The notes: generated from the sequence alone by a model not told the origin. 64,000 bases of DNA from an uncultured Alphaproteobacteria bacterium (GCA_902635455.1 CACPNW010000002.1:1-64000); one strand, 5' to 3'. Shown: positions 1 through 10,102, counted from the first letter of the stretch. Program-made: numbers and translations.

Positions 1-591
1 AATTGGAACAAAGACACCCATCACATTGGCAATGTTGTTAGCTCCTAAACTATAGGCACCAAATGCTCCTGCTAACAATAAAGATGTTCTTGTATAGGCA
101 TCGAGACGAAGAATATGTAACTTTCTGTTCTGAATAATTTTTTTTGTGCCTATAAATAAACCCATTGATATTAAACCTGCTATAATAGGACACAACACCC
201 AAGTACTAAGAATAGTTATCAAAACTTTAATATTTGTTGGAGAACCCGAATAAAGATTCCAACCTACAATTGCACCAACTATAGCTTGAGTAGTTGAAAC
301 TGGAAGTCCTACTTTTGTCATTAGGTAAACAGATAATCCAGCTGCTATGCACGCTGCAAATGCACCAGGTAAAGCATTAATAGCACCTAACTTGCCAATT
401 GTTTCAGTGGTTCCTGCTCCACTAATTACAGCTCCTAAGATGATAAATATACTGCAAATAATAGCTGCCGTTTTAAATTGGACCATCCGTGTTCCAACAG
501 CAGTACCAAAAACATTAGCTGCATCATTTGCTCCCAAAGACCAGCCTAGAAACAATCCTCCTAAGAGAAATATAATAATTGTTAATTCCAT
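1..591 (-). CDS. PiT-family inorganic phosphate transporter (partial, truncated by window start)
   Basis: Reverse strand translates MELTIIIFLLGGLFLGWSLGANDAANVFGTAVGTRMVQFKTAAII..., with the PiT signature GANDAANVFGT and a second SLGANNIANVMG. Confidence 0.9.
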   Translation of the reverse strand, partial: MELTIIIFLLGGLFLGWSLGANDAANVFGTAVGTRMVQFKTAAIICSIFIILGAVISGAGTTETIGKLGAINALPGAFAACIAAGLSVYLMTKVGLPVSTTQAIVGAIVGWNLYSGSPTNIKVLITILSTWVLCPIIAGLISMGLFIGTKKIIQNRKLHILRLDAYTRTSLLLAGAFGAYSLGANNIANVMGVFVPI

Positions 592-598
592 ATTTTAA

Positions 599-1261
599 TT
601 AAACTGATCTTTTAATAGCGTATATCTGAATTTCATCTGCAATATCTTCAGCCTGATCACAAATTCTATCTATTTTTTCTACAAAATAACGTAAGTGCAT
701 TTTTTTATCTAAAGGCAAATTTGAATCAAAAATTTTCCTTGCAAGAGAACTAAATTTAATATCTGATTCTTTTTCATAGAATGTAACTTTGTGTGCATTA
801 TTTCTTACCGATTTGATGTCTCTAAAAAACGATCTAACAGTTAAGCATAATGCTTCTACGCAATTTACTACTGTTTCAGTTAATTCAATTAAGTCTGGGT
901 GAAATTCTTTTGGAAAATCAGGTTTTTGAATAGAGAAATGATAACAATTACCCTGATACATCCCAATCACTTCATCGAGATGCTCCAATACTCTTAAAAC
1001 ATCACTTCGTGCATCTGGAATTAAGGTTTCTTCATAAAGAGTATGTTCTACTTCTTTAGTGATTTTATCAGCTTTACTTTCCATTAGTTTTACCTGCTCA
1101 ACCATTTCCTCAAACTTACCATTTGCTGAGTGATTTAAGTATGTAGGAATAATTGATTTAAATACCAAGCCCACTTCAGAGAGTATATCGACAAATTCAT
1201 CAATCTCTCTTTCGAGTTTTTTAGTATCACTAAATAATGAAGTACTTTTTAATCCAAACAT
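599..1261 (-). CDS. DUF47/PhoU-like phosphate transport regulator (TIGR00153-type)
   Basis: 220 aa helical protein directly upstream of and co-oriented with the PiT gene; typical DUF47-pit pairing. Confidence 0.85.
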   Translation of the reverse strand: MFGLKSTSLFSDTKKLEREIDEFVDILSEVGLVFKSIIPTYLNHSANGKFEEMVEQVKLMESKADKITKEVEHTLYEETLIPDARSDVLRVLEHLDEVIGMYQGNCYHFSIQKPDFPKEFHPDLIELTETVVNCVEALCLTVRSFFRDIKSVRNNAHKVTFYEKESDIKFSSLARKIFDSNLPLDKKMHLRYFVEKIDRICDQAEDIADEIQIYAIKRSV

Positions 1262-1299
1262 TTGAGGCTTATAGAACTTTTATAAAAAAAATAAAGCAA

Positions 1300-1317
1300 T
1301 GTTACATTTTTGTTACA
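1300..1317. promoter_or_regulatory. Candidate Pho box: direct repeat TGTTACA-TTTT-TGTTACA
   Basis: Perfect 7-bp direct repeat with 4-bp spacer (11-bp period). On the minus strand it reads TTGTAACAAAAATGTAACA, resembling CTGTCAT-N4-CTGTCAT; 39 bp upstream of the DUF47 start. Confidence 0.5.
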
Positions 1318-1388
1318 AAATCATAGTTTTTGTAAATTTTCTAATATAAAAAAAGTTTAGGGTTATAATAAATAAGTAGGGAGAAAAA

Positions 1389-1619
1389 ATGAGTTATATT
1401 TCACTAAATAAAATTAAATGGATAAGCACATTCTTAGTATTATTCGGCATATTATTGACCAATTTAAACTATTATCCGCTAAACATATTTAGTCATGGTT
1501 TAGGGGCTTTAGGATGGTGTATTGCTGGATATATAAATAATGATAAAGCTCTATTGACAAATTTTGGATTACAAATTCCTCTTTTTTTATTTGGATACTT
1601 TAATTATTTTATAATTTAA
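1389..1619 (+). CDS. Small hydrophobic membrane protein, unknown function
   Basis: 76 aa with about three hydrophobic segments; GGGAG upstream of ATG. Confidence 0.6.
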   Translation: MSYISLNKIKWISTFLVLFGILLTNLNYYPLNIFSHGLGALGWCIAGYINNDKALLTNFGLQIPLFLFGYFNYFII

Positions 1620-1670
1620 GAGTATAATTAAATATCTTGTATGATAAATAAATTTATCTAATAAATCCCT

Positions 1671-2168
1671 ATGCAAAAATCTTGGTATAAAAAAAAATCT
1701 ACTCTTCATGGCTCAGGGCTTTTTGCTTTGAAAGACATTAAAAAGGGTGAAAAAGTTATTCAATACATTGGTGATAAAGTAACTAAAAAAGAAGGTGATA
1801 AAAGAGCCGAAAAGCAAATTAAAAAAGCTGAAAAAAATAAAAAAAATGGAATGGTATATGTTTTTGAATTAAATAAAAAATACGACATAGACGGTGGAGT
1901 CCCATCCAATTATGCTCGATTTATTAACCATTCTTGTGATCCAAATTGTGAGGTTGAAATAACTAATAATGAAATTTGGATATCCTCTATTAAAAAAATT
2001 AAAAAATATAAGGAATTAACTTACAATTATGGTTATCCTTTTGAAAGTGATTATGAAGATCATATCTGTAAATGTGGATCAAGAAAGTGTGTGGGCTATA
2101 TTTTAAGTGATGACGATTGGCCTAAACTTAAAAAACATGAAAAGAAACGTAAAAAAAATATTAAGTAA
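1671..2168 (+). CDS. SET-domain protein-lysine methyltransferase with post-SET Cys motif
   Basis: SGLFALKDIKKGEKVIQYIG, NYARFINHSCDPNCEVE, ELTYNYGYPF and CKCGSRKCVGYI motifs. Confidence 0.85.
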   Translation: MQKSWYKKKSTLHGSGLFALKDIKKGEKVIQYIGDKVTKKEGDKRAEKQIKKAEKNKKNGMVYVFELNKKYDIDGGVPSNYARFINHSCDPNCEVEITNNEIWISSIKKIKKYKELTYNYGYPFESDYEDHICKCGSRKCVGYILSDDDWPKLKKHEKKRKKNIK

Positions 2169-3147
2169 AATATTTATTATTATTTCAGCTTTTGTTTTAT
2201 CAAATTCTGCTTTCTCTAGAGAACATATTTTAATTGTCGGTTCTTCTTCTATATATCCTTTTACAAACTTAGTTGCTGAAAGAATAGGATCTTTAGCTGA
2301 GGCAAAACCTATAACTCAAACTATGAGTACAGCAGAAGGGCACAATTTATTTTGTTTGGGAACTGGAGTTGATTATCCTGATATTGTTAGTTCTGTAAGA
2401 CGTCAAAGCATTGAGGAATTTAATTTTTGCAAAGACAATGGCGTTGAAAATATTATTGAAATTAAAATTGGAAATTATTCTTCAGTTTTTGCTCACAACA
2501 CCAATATTAAATGGAATGATAAAAAAGAAAATTTAGATCAAAACATTAATTTTTCTAAAGAAGATATTTGGCAAGCAATAGCAAAGGATAATAAAAACAA
2601 ACCTAACACATGGAATGAAATTAATAATTCGTTTCCTAATATTCCAATCTCAATAACAACACCTCCTTTATCATCGTCCATAAGGGAAGCTTTTGATTTA
2701 AAAATAATGCAACAAGGTTGTCTTGAAGATCTGTTAGTCGAAGAAGGCGACTGTACACAATATCGAGAAGATGGCCAAGTAATTGAAATTAATGAAAATG
2801 ATGATCAATATTTTGAGCAAATAATTAAAAATAAAGATAGTTTTGGCATACTTAGTTTCGGACTCTTTTCTAAAAACTTGGATAAAATAAGATCAGTTAA
2901 AATTAATGGTCAAGAAGCATCATATGAAAAAATTAAAAATTTGTCCTACCCCATTAGCCACCAATTATATTTGTATATTAAAAAAGATCATATTAATCTT
3001 ATCGATGGTTTAATGGATTATGTTAGAGAATTTGTAAGTGAATCGGCAACAGACGGATATCTTCTTGATGCGGGGCTAACTCAATTAACTCCTTTAGAAA
3101 AAGTTGAAGTTTTTGATAACATTGCTAACCTTAAGAATTATAAATAA
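2137..3147 (+). CDS. PstS-like phosphate/anion ABC substrate-binding protein
   Basis: ORF 2107-3147; likely start M11 (MKRNVKKILSKIFIIISAFVLSNSAFS signal peptide). HILIVGSSSIYPFTNLVAERI is typical of PstS-like proteins. Confidence 0.8.
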   Translation: MKRNVKKILSKIFIIISAFVLSNSAFSREHILIVGSSSIYPFTNLVAERIGSLAEAKPITQTMSTAEGHNLFCLGTGVDYPDIVSSVRRQSIEEFNFCKDNGVENIIEIKIGNYSSVFAHNTNIKWNDKKENLDQNINFSKEDIWQAIAKDNKNKPNTWNEINNSFPNIPISITTPPLSSSIREAFDLKIMQQGCLEDLLVEEGDCTQYREDGQVIEINENDDQYFEQIIKNKDSFGILSFGLFSKNLDKIRSVKINGQEASYEKIKNLSYPISHQLYLYIKKDHINLIDGLMDYVREFVSESATDGYLLDAGLTQLTPLEKVEVFDNIANLKNYK

Positions 3148-3154
3148 AGTTTGA

Positions 3155-4114
3155 CTAAAATCCGTTTGGAATAAAAATGTAGTGAATTGATAAAACAATT
3201 CCAACTGATACAGATAATCCAAAAATCATTTTCAAAAAATCTTTTCCAATTAAAGGAAAGACATATCGAAGCTTATAATCTTTATTCATTGTCGCTATTG
3301 CTAATTCTCTACCGCATAACAAACCAACAAAAACCCAAGTAGTTGACATTGGTATGTCATTGTATTGTTTAAAATAGAGAAGTATTATTGCATATATGAA
3401 ATCAATAATAGTTGCAGACCTGGTGTATCGCGTTCCTGTTTTCGAGTAGACTATTTTTTGAATTCGTCCCCCTCGATCCCAAAAAATATAAAAAAGAAGA
3501 ACACTTAATAAAATAATACATAAAATTAATAAATTTACAGGTAACTGACGTGGGAGAAAAACAGCAATGTTGGCAACGTCATGGCTTAGCCATGTGTACC
3601 AAAGAAATCCAGTTGTACACCATTGTCCGATAACCCAAGCTCTTCGGTGTTTCTCATTTACCTTGTCAAATTTTTCATTAATAAAATAACTAACAGCCAA
3701 CCACACAAGATAAGCAACCATAGCAGCTAAACCATAACCAACAACAGATTTCATTAAAACTTTTTCAAGAACAACCGTTGAGGCAAAAGCAGAGAGGACC
3801 AGAAAAGTTGTGGAGACAGGAATTCCTACTCTTGTAAGTATAACAAGTATTAAAGGGGCAGCAGCATGGTACCACTGAATTGTTTGATAAGGAATTTTGT
3901 TTAAACGACCAAAAGTAATATCACCATCATTAACATTCCATCCATAAATTAGAGTGAAGGCAAGTACGCCAGAAGCAGCTGTTGCCAACCAATACCATTT
4001 AAAGCGTTGGTTGGAAGCCATAAATGTACCAAGTGTTTGTACTGAGTCATTTGCAATAACTGAATAGGCGGCAAGACTAAAACCAACAATTGTATAAAAT
4101 AATGTGAGTTCCAT
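3155..4114 (-). CDS. Divergent PiT/PHO4-like transporter
   Basis: 319 aa polytopic protein with VIANDSVQTLGTF and a second LSHDVANIAVFLPR motif; TRVGIPVSTTFLVLS resembles PiT KVGLPVSTTQA. Confidence 0.75.
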   Translation of the reverse strand: MELTLFYTIVGFSLAAYSVIANDSVQTLGTFMASNQRFKWYWLATAASGVLAFTLIYGWNVNDGDITFGRLNKIPYQTIQWYHAAAPLILVILTRVGIPVSTTFLVLSAFASTVVLEKVLMKSVVGYGLAAMVAYLVWLAVSYFINEKFDKVNEKHRRAWVIGQWCTTGFLWYTWLSHDVANIAVFLPRQLPVNLLILCIILLSVLLFYIFWDRGGRIQKIVYSKTGTRYTRSATIIDFIYAIILLYFKQYNDIPMSTTWVFVGLLCGRELAIATMNKDYKLRYVFPLIGKDFLKMIFGLSVSVGIVLSIHYIFIPNGF

Positions 4115-4254
4115 TTGCTATATTGAGGTTATTTAAATTTCTAAATAAGATTCGGATACGCTTAATTTGTATTTTCTGCAGCCTATAGCTTTGGGCATAA
4201 TTAAGCCCTAAAATACATTTATACAAATCACTCATCACACTATAAAATTAGATT

Positions 4255-5802
4255 ATGCAGGGTTTATTTAGGTCATTTTTTACTGTTAGTTTCTATACTC
4301 TTATAAGTCGCATATTGGGTTTTGTGCGTGACATATTAATTGCACGGTTTCTTGGTTCGACCGTAACATCTGACGCCTTCTTTGTAGCTTTTAGGATTCC
4401 AAATTTTTTTCGACGCGTACTTGCTGAAGGTGCTTATAGTGCAGCTCTAATCCCTGTTTTTTCTGGAATAGTAATTGATTCAAAAGATGATCATGAAGCT
4501 GCAGATTTTGTTGAGAATACAATGTCATTGTTACTTTTTGTTACGGTTGGCTTAACGATTATTTTCTTTTTTGGTATGCCCTATATTATACAATTATTAG
4601 CTCCTGGTTTTTCAGCAAATGAAGAAGCATTTGGTCTTGCTGTACATTTTGGAAAAATTATCTTTCCATATCTAATTTTTATTTCCTTGGTCGCTCATTT
4701 TACATCTATAAATAATGTACACAATAAGTTTGTAGCAGGAGCGCTTGCACCTGCAATATTAAATATTAGTTTTATTCTCTCATTATTTATATTAACCCCT
4801 TACTTGCCTACAGCTGGTCACGCCTTATCTTATGGTGTTTTGTTGGGTGGGGTGTTGCAATTTCTTTATTTATATAAAGCAGTTTTACAATTTTATCGTC
4901 CACGTATTCGTTTTCCAAAATTTAATGAAAAAATTAAAAAGTTTTTTCAGTTATTTTTCCCTGGCGTAATTGGCTCTGGTGTCATTCAATTAAATATAGT
5001 TGTAGGAACAATTATTGCTTCGTTCTTACCTATTGGAGCAATAAGTCATATTTATTATGCCGATCGGTTAAATCAATTACCTCTTGCAATTTTTGGTATT
5101 GCTATGGGCATTGTTTTACTTCCTAGTTTATCAAAAGCAATAAAAAATAATAATACAGAAGAAATTGATATTACTCAAAACAGAGCACTAGAGTTTTGCT
5201 TATTAATTTCTCTACCTTCTGCTGCTGGTTTGTATATCTTATCTGCTCCTATCATTAATATTTTATTTGAAAGAGGCGCTTTCTTATCAGATGATACTTT
5301 TTACACTGCAAAAGTATTATCCTTATTTGCTCTTGGTCTTCCTGCATATATTGTAATTAAAGTTTTAGTTACCTGTTTCTTTGCTAGAGAAGATACCAAA
5401 ACACCTCTTTATATTTCTATTGTTAGCGTAATTACTAACATTGTTCTTTCTCTCTTATTAATAGGTAGTATGCGGGAGATGGGCATTGCTCTTGCAACGG
5501 CAATCAGTGCCTGGGTAAATACTGTTTTACTTTTCATTGTATTACGCAGGAACAAATATTTTATTTTGGATTCAAAACTCATTATTAATACTTTTAAAAT
5601 AACTGTTTCTGTAATCTTAATGGCCTTCGGCTGTTATTTTCTTAATTTAATAATATTTGCCAATATTCAAGATTTGAGTTTATTATTAAAGATAGGAAGT
5701 CTTTTGTTGATATTGTTTTGCTGCAATTTTCTATATTTAGGAATGATATTTATGTTAAAAGTACTCACAATTCAGGATCTAAAAGGGTATATACAAAAGT
5801 AA
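4255..5802 (+). CDS. murJ: Lipid II flippase MurJ
   Basis: [34 protein letters not shown]...[30 protein letters not shown]. Confidence 0.95.
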   Translation: MQGLFRSFFTVSFYTLISRILGFVRDILIARFLGSTVTSDAFFVAFRIPNFFRRVLAEGAYSAALIPVFSGIVIDSKDDHEAADFVENTMSLLLFVTVGLTIIFFFGMPYIIQLLAPGFSANEEAFGLAVHFGKIIFPYLIFISLVAHFTSINNVHNKFVAGALAPAILNISFILSLFILTPYLPTAGHALSYGVLLGGVLQFLYLYKAVLQFYRPRIRFPKFNEKIKKFFQLFFPGVIGSGVIQLNIVVGTIIASFLPIGAISHIYYADRLNQLPLAIFGIAMGIVLLPSLSKAIKNNNTEEIDITQNRALEFCLLISLPSAAGLYILSAPIINILFERGAFLSDDTFYTAKVLSLFALGLPAYIVIKVLVTCFFAREDTKTPLYISIVSVITNIVLSLLLIGSMREMGIALATAISAWVNTVLLFIVLRRNKYFILDSKLIINTFKITVSVILMAFGCYFLNLIIFANIQDLSLLLKIGSLLLILFCCNFLYLGMIFMLKVLTIQDLKGYIQK

Positions 5803-5803
5803 A

Positions 5804-6814
5804 ATGGAAAAGCCTAACAAAAGAATTTTATCCGGTGTGCAACCCTCTGGCGATTTACACCTTGGAAATTATTTAGGTGCAATAAAAAATTTCGTTTCTT
5901 TACAACATGAATACGAATGTTTTTTCTGTGTAGTAGATTTACATGCAATAACAGTTTGGCAAGATCCAGCTATGCTGGCACAAAAAACGCGTGAGGTAAC
6001 AGCCGCATTTATAGCATCAGGTATTGATCCGGATAAAAATACTTTATTTGTTCAATCCCAAGTCCCACAACATTCACAACTAGCATGGATATTTAGTTGT
6101 ATTGCAAGAATGGGATGGCTAAATAGAATGACACAATTCAAAGACAAAGCTGGTAAAAATAGTGAAAATGTTTCTGTTGGATTGTACTCTTATCCAACAT
6201 TAATGGCAGCAGATATTTTAATATACTTAGCAACACACGTACCTGTAGGAGAAGATCAAAAACAACATTTAGAACTAACAAGAGATATTGCGCAAAAGTT
6301 TAATAATGATTTTAAAAATGATTTATTCCCTATTCCTGAGCCATTAATTTTAGGAGAGGCAAAACGTGTTATGAGTTTACGTGATGGAACAAAAAAAATG
6401 AGCAAATCAGATCCATCAGACTATTCACGTATTATGTTATCTGACAGCAAAGAAAATATTATACAAAAAATTAAAAAAGCAAAAACAGATCCACTACCTC
6501 TTCCTGAAAATTTAGAAGATGCAAAAAAACGACCAGAAGCAATGAACCTATTGACAATATTTGCAGCTTTGAGCAATACTGATGCCGAAAAAGTTATTCT
6601 AGATTATGCAGGAAAGGATTTTTCTAAATTTAAAAATGATTTAGGAGATCTTGCTTCCTCAAAACTCTCTCCTATTTCTTCAGAAATGAGCAAACTCATG
6701 AATGATAAAAATTTTCTGGATTCTATTATTAATTCAGGAAAAGAAAAAGCCATTTCAGTTGCCGATCCCGTTTTGAAGAAAGTTAATGAAATTATTGGTT
6801 TTTTATCTAGATAA
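5804..6814 (+). CDS. trpS: Tryptophanyl-tRNA synthetase
   Basis: [21 protein letters not shown] and [14 protein letters not shown] (KMSKS). Confidence 0.97.
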   Translation: MEKPNKRILSGVQPSGDLHLGNYLGAIKNFVSLQHEYECFFCVVDLHAITVWQDPAMLAQKTREVTAAFIASGIDPDKNTLFVQSQVPQHSQLAWIFSCIARMGWLNRMTQFKDKAGKNSENVSVGLYSYPTLMAADILIYLATHVPVGEDQKQHLELTRDIAQKFNNDFKNDLFPIPEPLILGEAKRVMSLRDGTKKMSKSDPSDYSRIMLSDSKENIIQKIKKAKTDPLPLPENLEDAKKRPEAMNLLTIFAALSNTDAEKVILDYAGKDFSKFKNDLGDLASSKLSPISSEMSKLMNDKNFLDSIINSGKEKAISVADPVLKKVNEIIGFLSR

Positions 6815-6885
6815 TATCCCAAATATTGAATTTTTTTTGATTATTTTTCATACGAAAGACATATTAATCACTATATAAGGGGGGT

Positions 6886-7452
6886 ATGTTTATACAAACT
6901 GAGCAAACACCGAACCCGCAGACCTTGAAATTTTTACCTGCTAGAGTTGTTATGGAGACGGGCACAGCTTTTTTTCAAAAAGTGGAAGAGTCGGGTAATT
7001 CCCCTATGGCAAAAAGACTGTTTAATATTGAAGGTGTAACCGGAGTATTTTTAGGAAGTGATTTTATTACTATAACCAAAAGTGATGATTTGGAGTGGGA
7101 AGTTATAAAACCTGGAATCTTAGGAGCTATAATGGAACATTATAATTCTAACGAAGCTACGATTATTAATGATGATGATTCTAAAGGAGAAAAATCTTTA
7201 AAAATAAACGCTGATGATACAGAGATTGATAAACAAATTAAAGAATTACTAGATACTCGCGTGCGTCCCGCAGTGGCTATGGATGGTGGAGACATTATTT
7301 ATGATAGTTTTAAGGATGGCGTAGTTTATTTGCACATGCAAGGGGCCTGCGCAGGTTGCCCAAGCTCAACAGCAACTCTCAAAATGGGAATTGAAAATAT
7401 GTTAAAACACTATGTCCCAGAAGTCAAAGAAGTGAGACCTATAGATGCATAG
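6886..7452 (+). CDS. nfuA: NifU/NfuA-like Fe-S scaffold protein
   Basis: MFIQTEQTPNPQTLKFLP N-domain and C-terminal GACAGCPSSTATLKMGIE CxxC. Confidence 0.93.
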   Translation: MFIQTEQTPNPQTLKFLPARVVMETGTAFFQKVEESGNSPMAKRLFNIEGVTGVFLGSDFITITKSDDLEWEVIKPGILGAIMEHYNSNEATIINDDDSKGEKSLKINADDTEIDKQIKELLDTRVRPAVAMDGGDIIYDSFKDGVVYLHMQGACAGCPSSTATLKMGIENMLKHYVPEVKEVRPIDA

Positions 7453-8452
7453 GTATTTAAAATTTTTTTCTGTAATTTGTTTTGGGATTGGATCGTACGC
7501 TATTCTAGATGCACTCAATACAAGAACTAATGAAATAGCTTCTCCTGATGTTAATTATTTAAATAGCAACATCAATATTGAGATTAATAACGAAATACTT
7601 GATTCCTCTAAAGTTAATTCTCTTTACTCAGAAAAAAATATAGAAGAAATTTATAATCAAGGCCCACAAGAAAAAAACGACCGATTAGTTGTTAACATTA
7701 AGCCCAAGCCTATTAACCCTTCAATTATTTTACAAAAAACAAAAACTGATAATCAAAGTTTATTAAGTTTTAATTTAGAATCATTTGAATTTGATAACTT
7801 TTCAAATAAAAAAGAAGAATTTATTAAAACTCTTTTACCTTTAATCTCTTATGAGAATCAAAAAATTCTTATTGATAGAGAAAATTTGAAGAATATTAAA
7901 ACAACTTTGTTAGACAATAAAACTTTAAAAAATAAAGATTTGTTATATTTATCAAAAATAGCAAAAAAATATAATATAAGCACTAAGAATAAGTACAAAA
8001 TTGATTTAATTGATCAGTTGTTGACTTCAGTTGATACTATTCCTAATTCTGTAGTTTTGGCGCAGGCAGCAAATGAAAGTGGATGGGGAACTTCAAGGTT
8101 TGCAAAAGAGTATAATGCTATTTTTGGAGAATACACTTATAATTTTTCAGAAGGTGTTATTCCTTTAAAAAGAGAAGAAGGGAAAACTCATTTAGTTAAA
8201 TCATTTACTTCATTTGATAAAAGTGTGGAATCTTATTTCAAGAATATAAACACTCATTATGCTTATGAAGAATTTAGATTAATGCGCAAAATAATGAGAG
8301 ATAAAAACAATTTTACAAATATTAATTTATTAGTAGGAACTTTAGATAATTACGCTGAAGATAATAAATATGTTGATACGATTAATGCAATAATTAAATC
8401 AAATAATCTTACTCAATTTGATATTATTAACTATATACCTTCTAGATCATAA
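7445..8452 (+). CDS. Bax-like glucosaminidase-domain protein
   Basis: VVLAQAANESGWGTSRFAKEYNAIFGEYTY...SVESYFKNINTHYAYEEFRLMR. Confidence 0.8.
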   Translation: MHRYLKFFSVICFGIGSYAILDALNTRTNEIASPDVNYLNSNINIEINNEILDSSKVNSLYSEKNIEEIYNQGPQEKNDRLVVNIKPKPINPSIILQKTKTDNQSLLSFNLESFEFDNFSNKKEEFIKTLLPLISYENQKILIDRENLKNIKTTLLDNKTLKNKDLLYLSKIAKKYNISTKNKYKIDLIDQLLTSVDTIPNSVVLAQAANESGWGTSRFAKEYNAIFGEYTYNFSEGVIPLKREEGKTHLVKSFTSFDKSVESYFKNINTHYAYEEFRLMRKIMRDKNNFTNINLLVGTLDNYAEDNKYVDTINAIIKSNNLTQFDIINYIPSRS

Positions 8453-9478
8453 ATAGAATTGATGGCCAAACCATCGCCAATTTCCATTTTTATCTTTTGC
8501 AGTACAGTTTATCCTTGATCTTCCTTTGCTAAGTTTTCTAGATAAACGTATCTCGATTCTTTCGTTAAATTTAAATAATTCTTTCTCAACTTGACCATTG
8601 CTATCAAAAACAAAGCAGTCCAAAGATACCGCAAGATTCTGATCAAGAAGAGAGAAGCCTATATACGGAGGATTTTCATTTAAAGTTGGATTAGAAGGTA
8701 TAAAATCATAAACACCCAGTCCCTGAGCAGAGGCAGCAAATTTTACTCGATCAATCTCGCTATATTTTTCATTTAAAGAAAATCGTGGCAAATAATAAAG
8801 ATTTGAAGTTTCATTAATTACTCCAGAATGCTGACCAAACGCTACTTTAAATTTATATTGTTTTAAAACATCAATTATTTTGTCGTGCGCTTCACCATAT
8901 GGATAGGCAAACAAACTTGGAATCTCACCCAACTCTCTTAAAAAAATTTTATTTGAAGTTTCAATTTCTTTTATTATTTCTTCAGAACTTAAATTTGGCA
9001 TATGGTCATGCGTATGAGAATGAGCGCCTATAACAACACCCTCTTTTTTTAAATTTCTTATTTCATCCCAATTTAAATAATTTTTATTATTTTCTACTAT
9101 TGTAGAAGTATTTACAAAAAGAGTAACAGGTATATTGTTTTCTTTAAAAATTGGCCAAGCCGAAATCATGAATGATTTATCTGCATCATCAATACTTATA
9201 CCAATAGTATTCTTAGGTAATTGACCATCATTTATTATAGTGTCGACAATAAAATCTAAGGATCTAATGTTATATTTTTCTTTTGTAAATTCATCTATGT
9301 GATCAATAAATTGTTCGATTTTAACACTTGTAGTAGGATATTTAGATATACCAAATTTATGGTACATGAAAACTACAGCAGAATTTTTAATATTATTTGC
9401 ATAAACATTAGTTATATTTAAAGAAATAAAAAGTATAATAATCGCTTTAATAAAATTGTTAATATATAAAAACACCAT
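8447..9478 (-). CDS. Secreted polysaccharide deacetylase family protein
   Basis: VVFMYHKFG, ISIDDADKSF, IGAHSHTHDHMPNLS, FAYPYGEAHDKI (NodB-type motifs). Confidence 0.88.
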   Translation of the reverse strand: MVFLYINNFIKAIIILFISLNITNVYANNIKNSAVVFMYHKFGISKYPTTSVKIEQFIDHIDEFTKEKYNIRSLDFIVDTIINDGQLPKNTIGISIDDADKSFMISAWPIFKENNIPVTLFVNTSTIVENNKNYLNWDEIRNLKKEGVVIGAHSHTHDHMPNLSSEEIIKEIETSNKIFLRELGEIPSLFAYPYGEAHDKIIDVLKQYKFKVAFGQHSGVINETSNLYYLPRFSLNEKYSEIDRVKFAASAQGLGVYDFIPSNPTLNENPPYIGFSLLDQNLAVSLDCFVFDSNGQVEKELFKFNERIEIRLSRKLSKGRSRINCTAKDKNGNWRWFGHQFYL

Positions 9479-10102
9479 ATGAATTTATTGTTAGATGTAA
9501 TGTCTCCAATACCAGAATTTTCAGTTTTTGATGAGAACAAAATTATTATATCTATTAAATTGCCCCAAACCCAAGAAAAAAAATTAAGTGACACTATAAT
9601 TCCAAGCTATATCAAAATTAATAAAGATCTTAATTTGCAAAAAAACCTTCAATCTTTAGTAGTAACAACAGGTCCAGGATCTTTTACTGCCATTAGGGTA
9701 GGTGTTTCATTTATGCTAGGAATACACTATTCAAAGAATATTAAAATTGCCGGAGTATCTTCAGAAGATCTGTTAAACTTTGAATTGCCAAAAAATAAAG
9801 AAAAAAATATTGGTATGTTTATTTCTTCAGCAAATGATCAGCAAATCATATGTTATAAAAAAGTAAATCAAAATTATAATTATATTAAAATAGAAAAAAA
9901 CAATTTGAATGAGCTTAAAAATCTAAATGATTTAAATATTTTGTATTTTAATGACAAACCTCTAAATTTAATTAAAAATAATATAAAACAAAATAACTAT
10001 GTAATTAAAGACAACATAGTTAAAAATTTTTCGAAGTTAAATTTTGATAACACTGATGTATTAAAACCTATATACATTTCAAATAATAAGAATTTAAATT
10101 GA
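9479..10102 (+). CDS. tsaB: tRNA t6A biosynthesis protein TsaB
   Basis: VVTTGPGSFTAIRVGVSFMLGI motif; upstream of rimI and miaB. Confidence 0.85.
   Translation: MNLLLDVMSPIPEFSVFDENKIIISIKLPQTQEKKLSDTIIPSYIKINKDLNLQKNLQSLVVTTGPGSFTAIRVGVSFMLGIHYSKNIKIAGVSSEDLLNFELPKNKEKNIGMFISSANDQQIICYKKVNQNYNYIKIEKNNLNELKNLNDLNILYFNDKPLNLIKNNIKQNNYVIKDNIVKNFSKLNFDNTDVLKPIYISNNKNLN

Noticed and set aside
347-598. 83 aa plus-strand ORF in the track
   Set aside because: Antisense to the PiT gene, whose minus-strand reading gives an unambiguous PiT protein.
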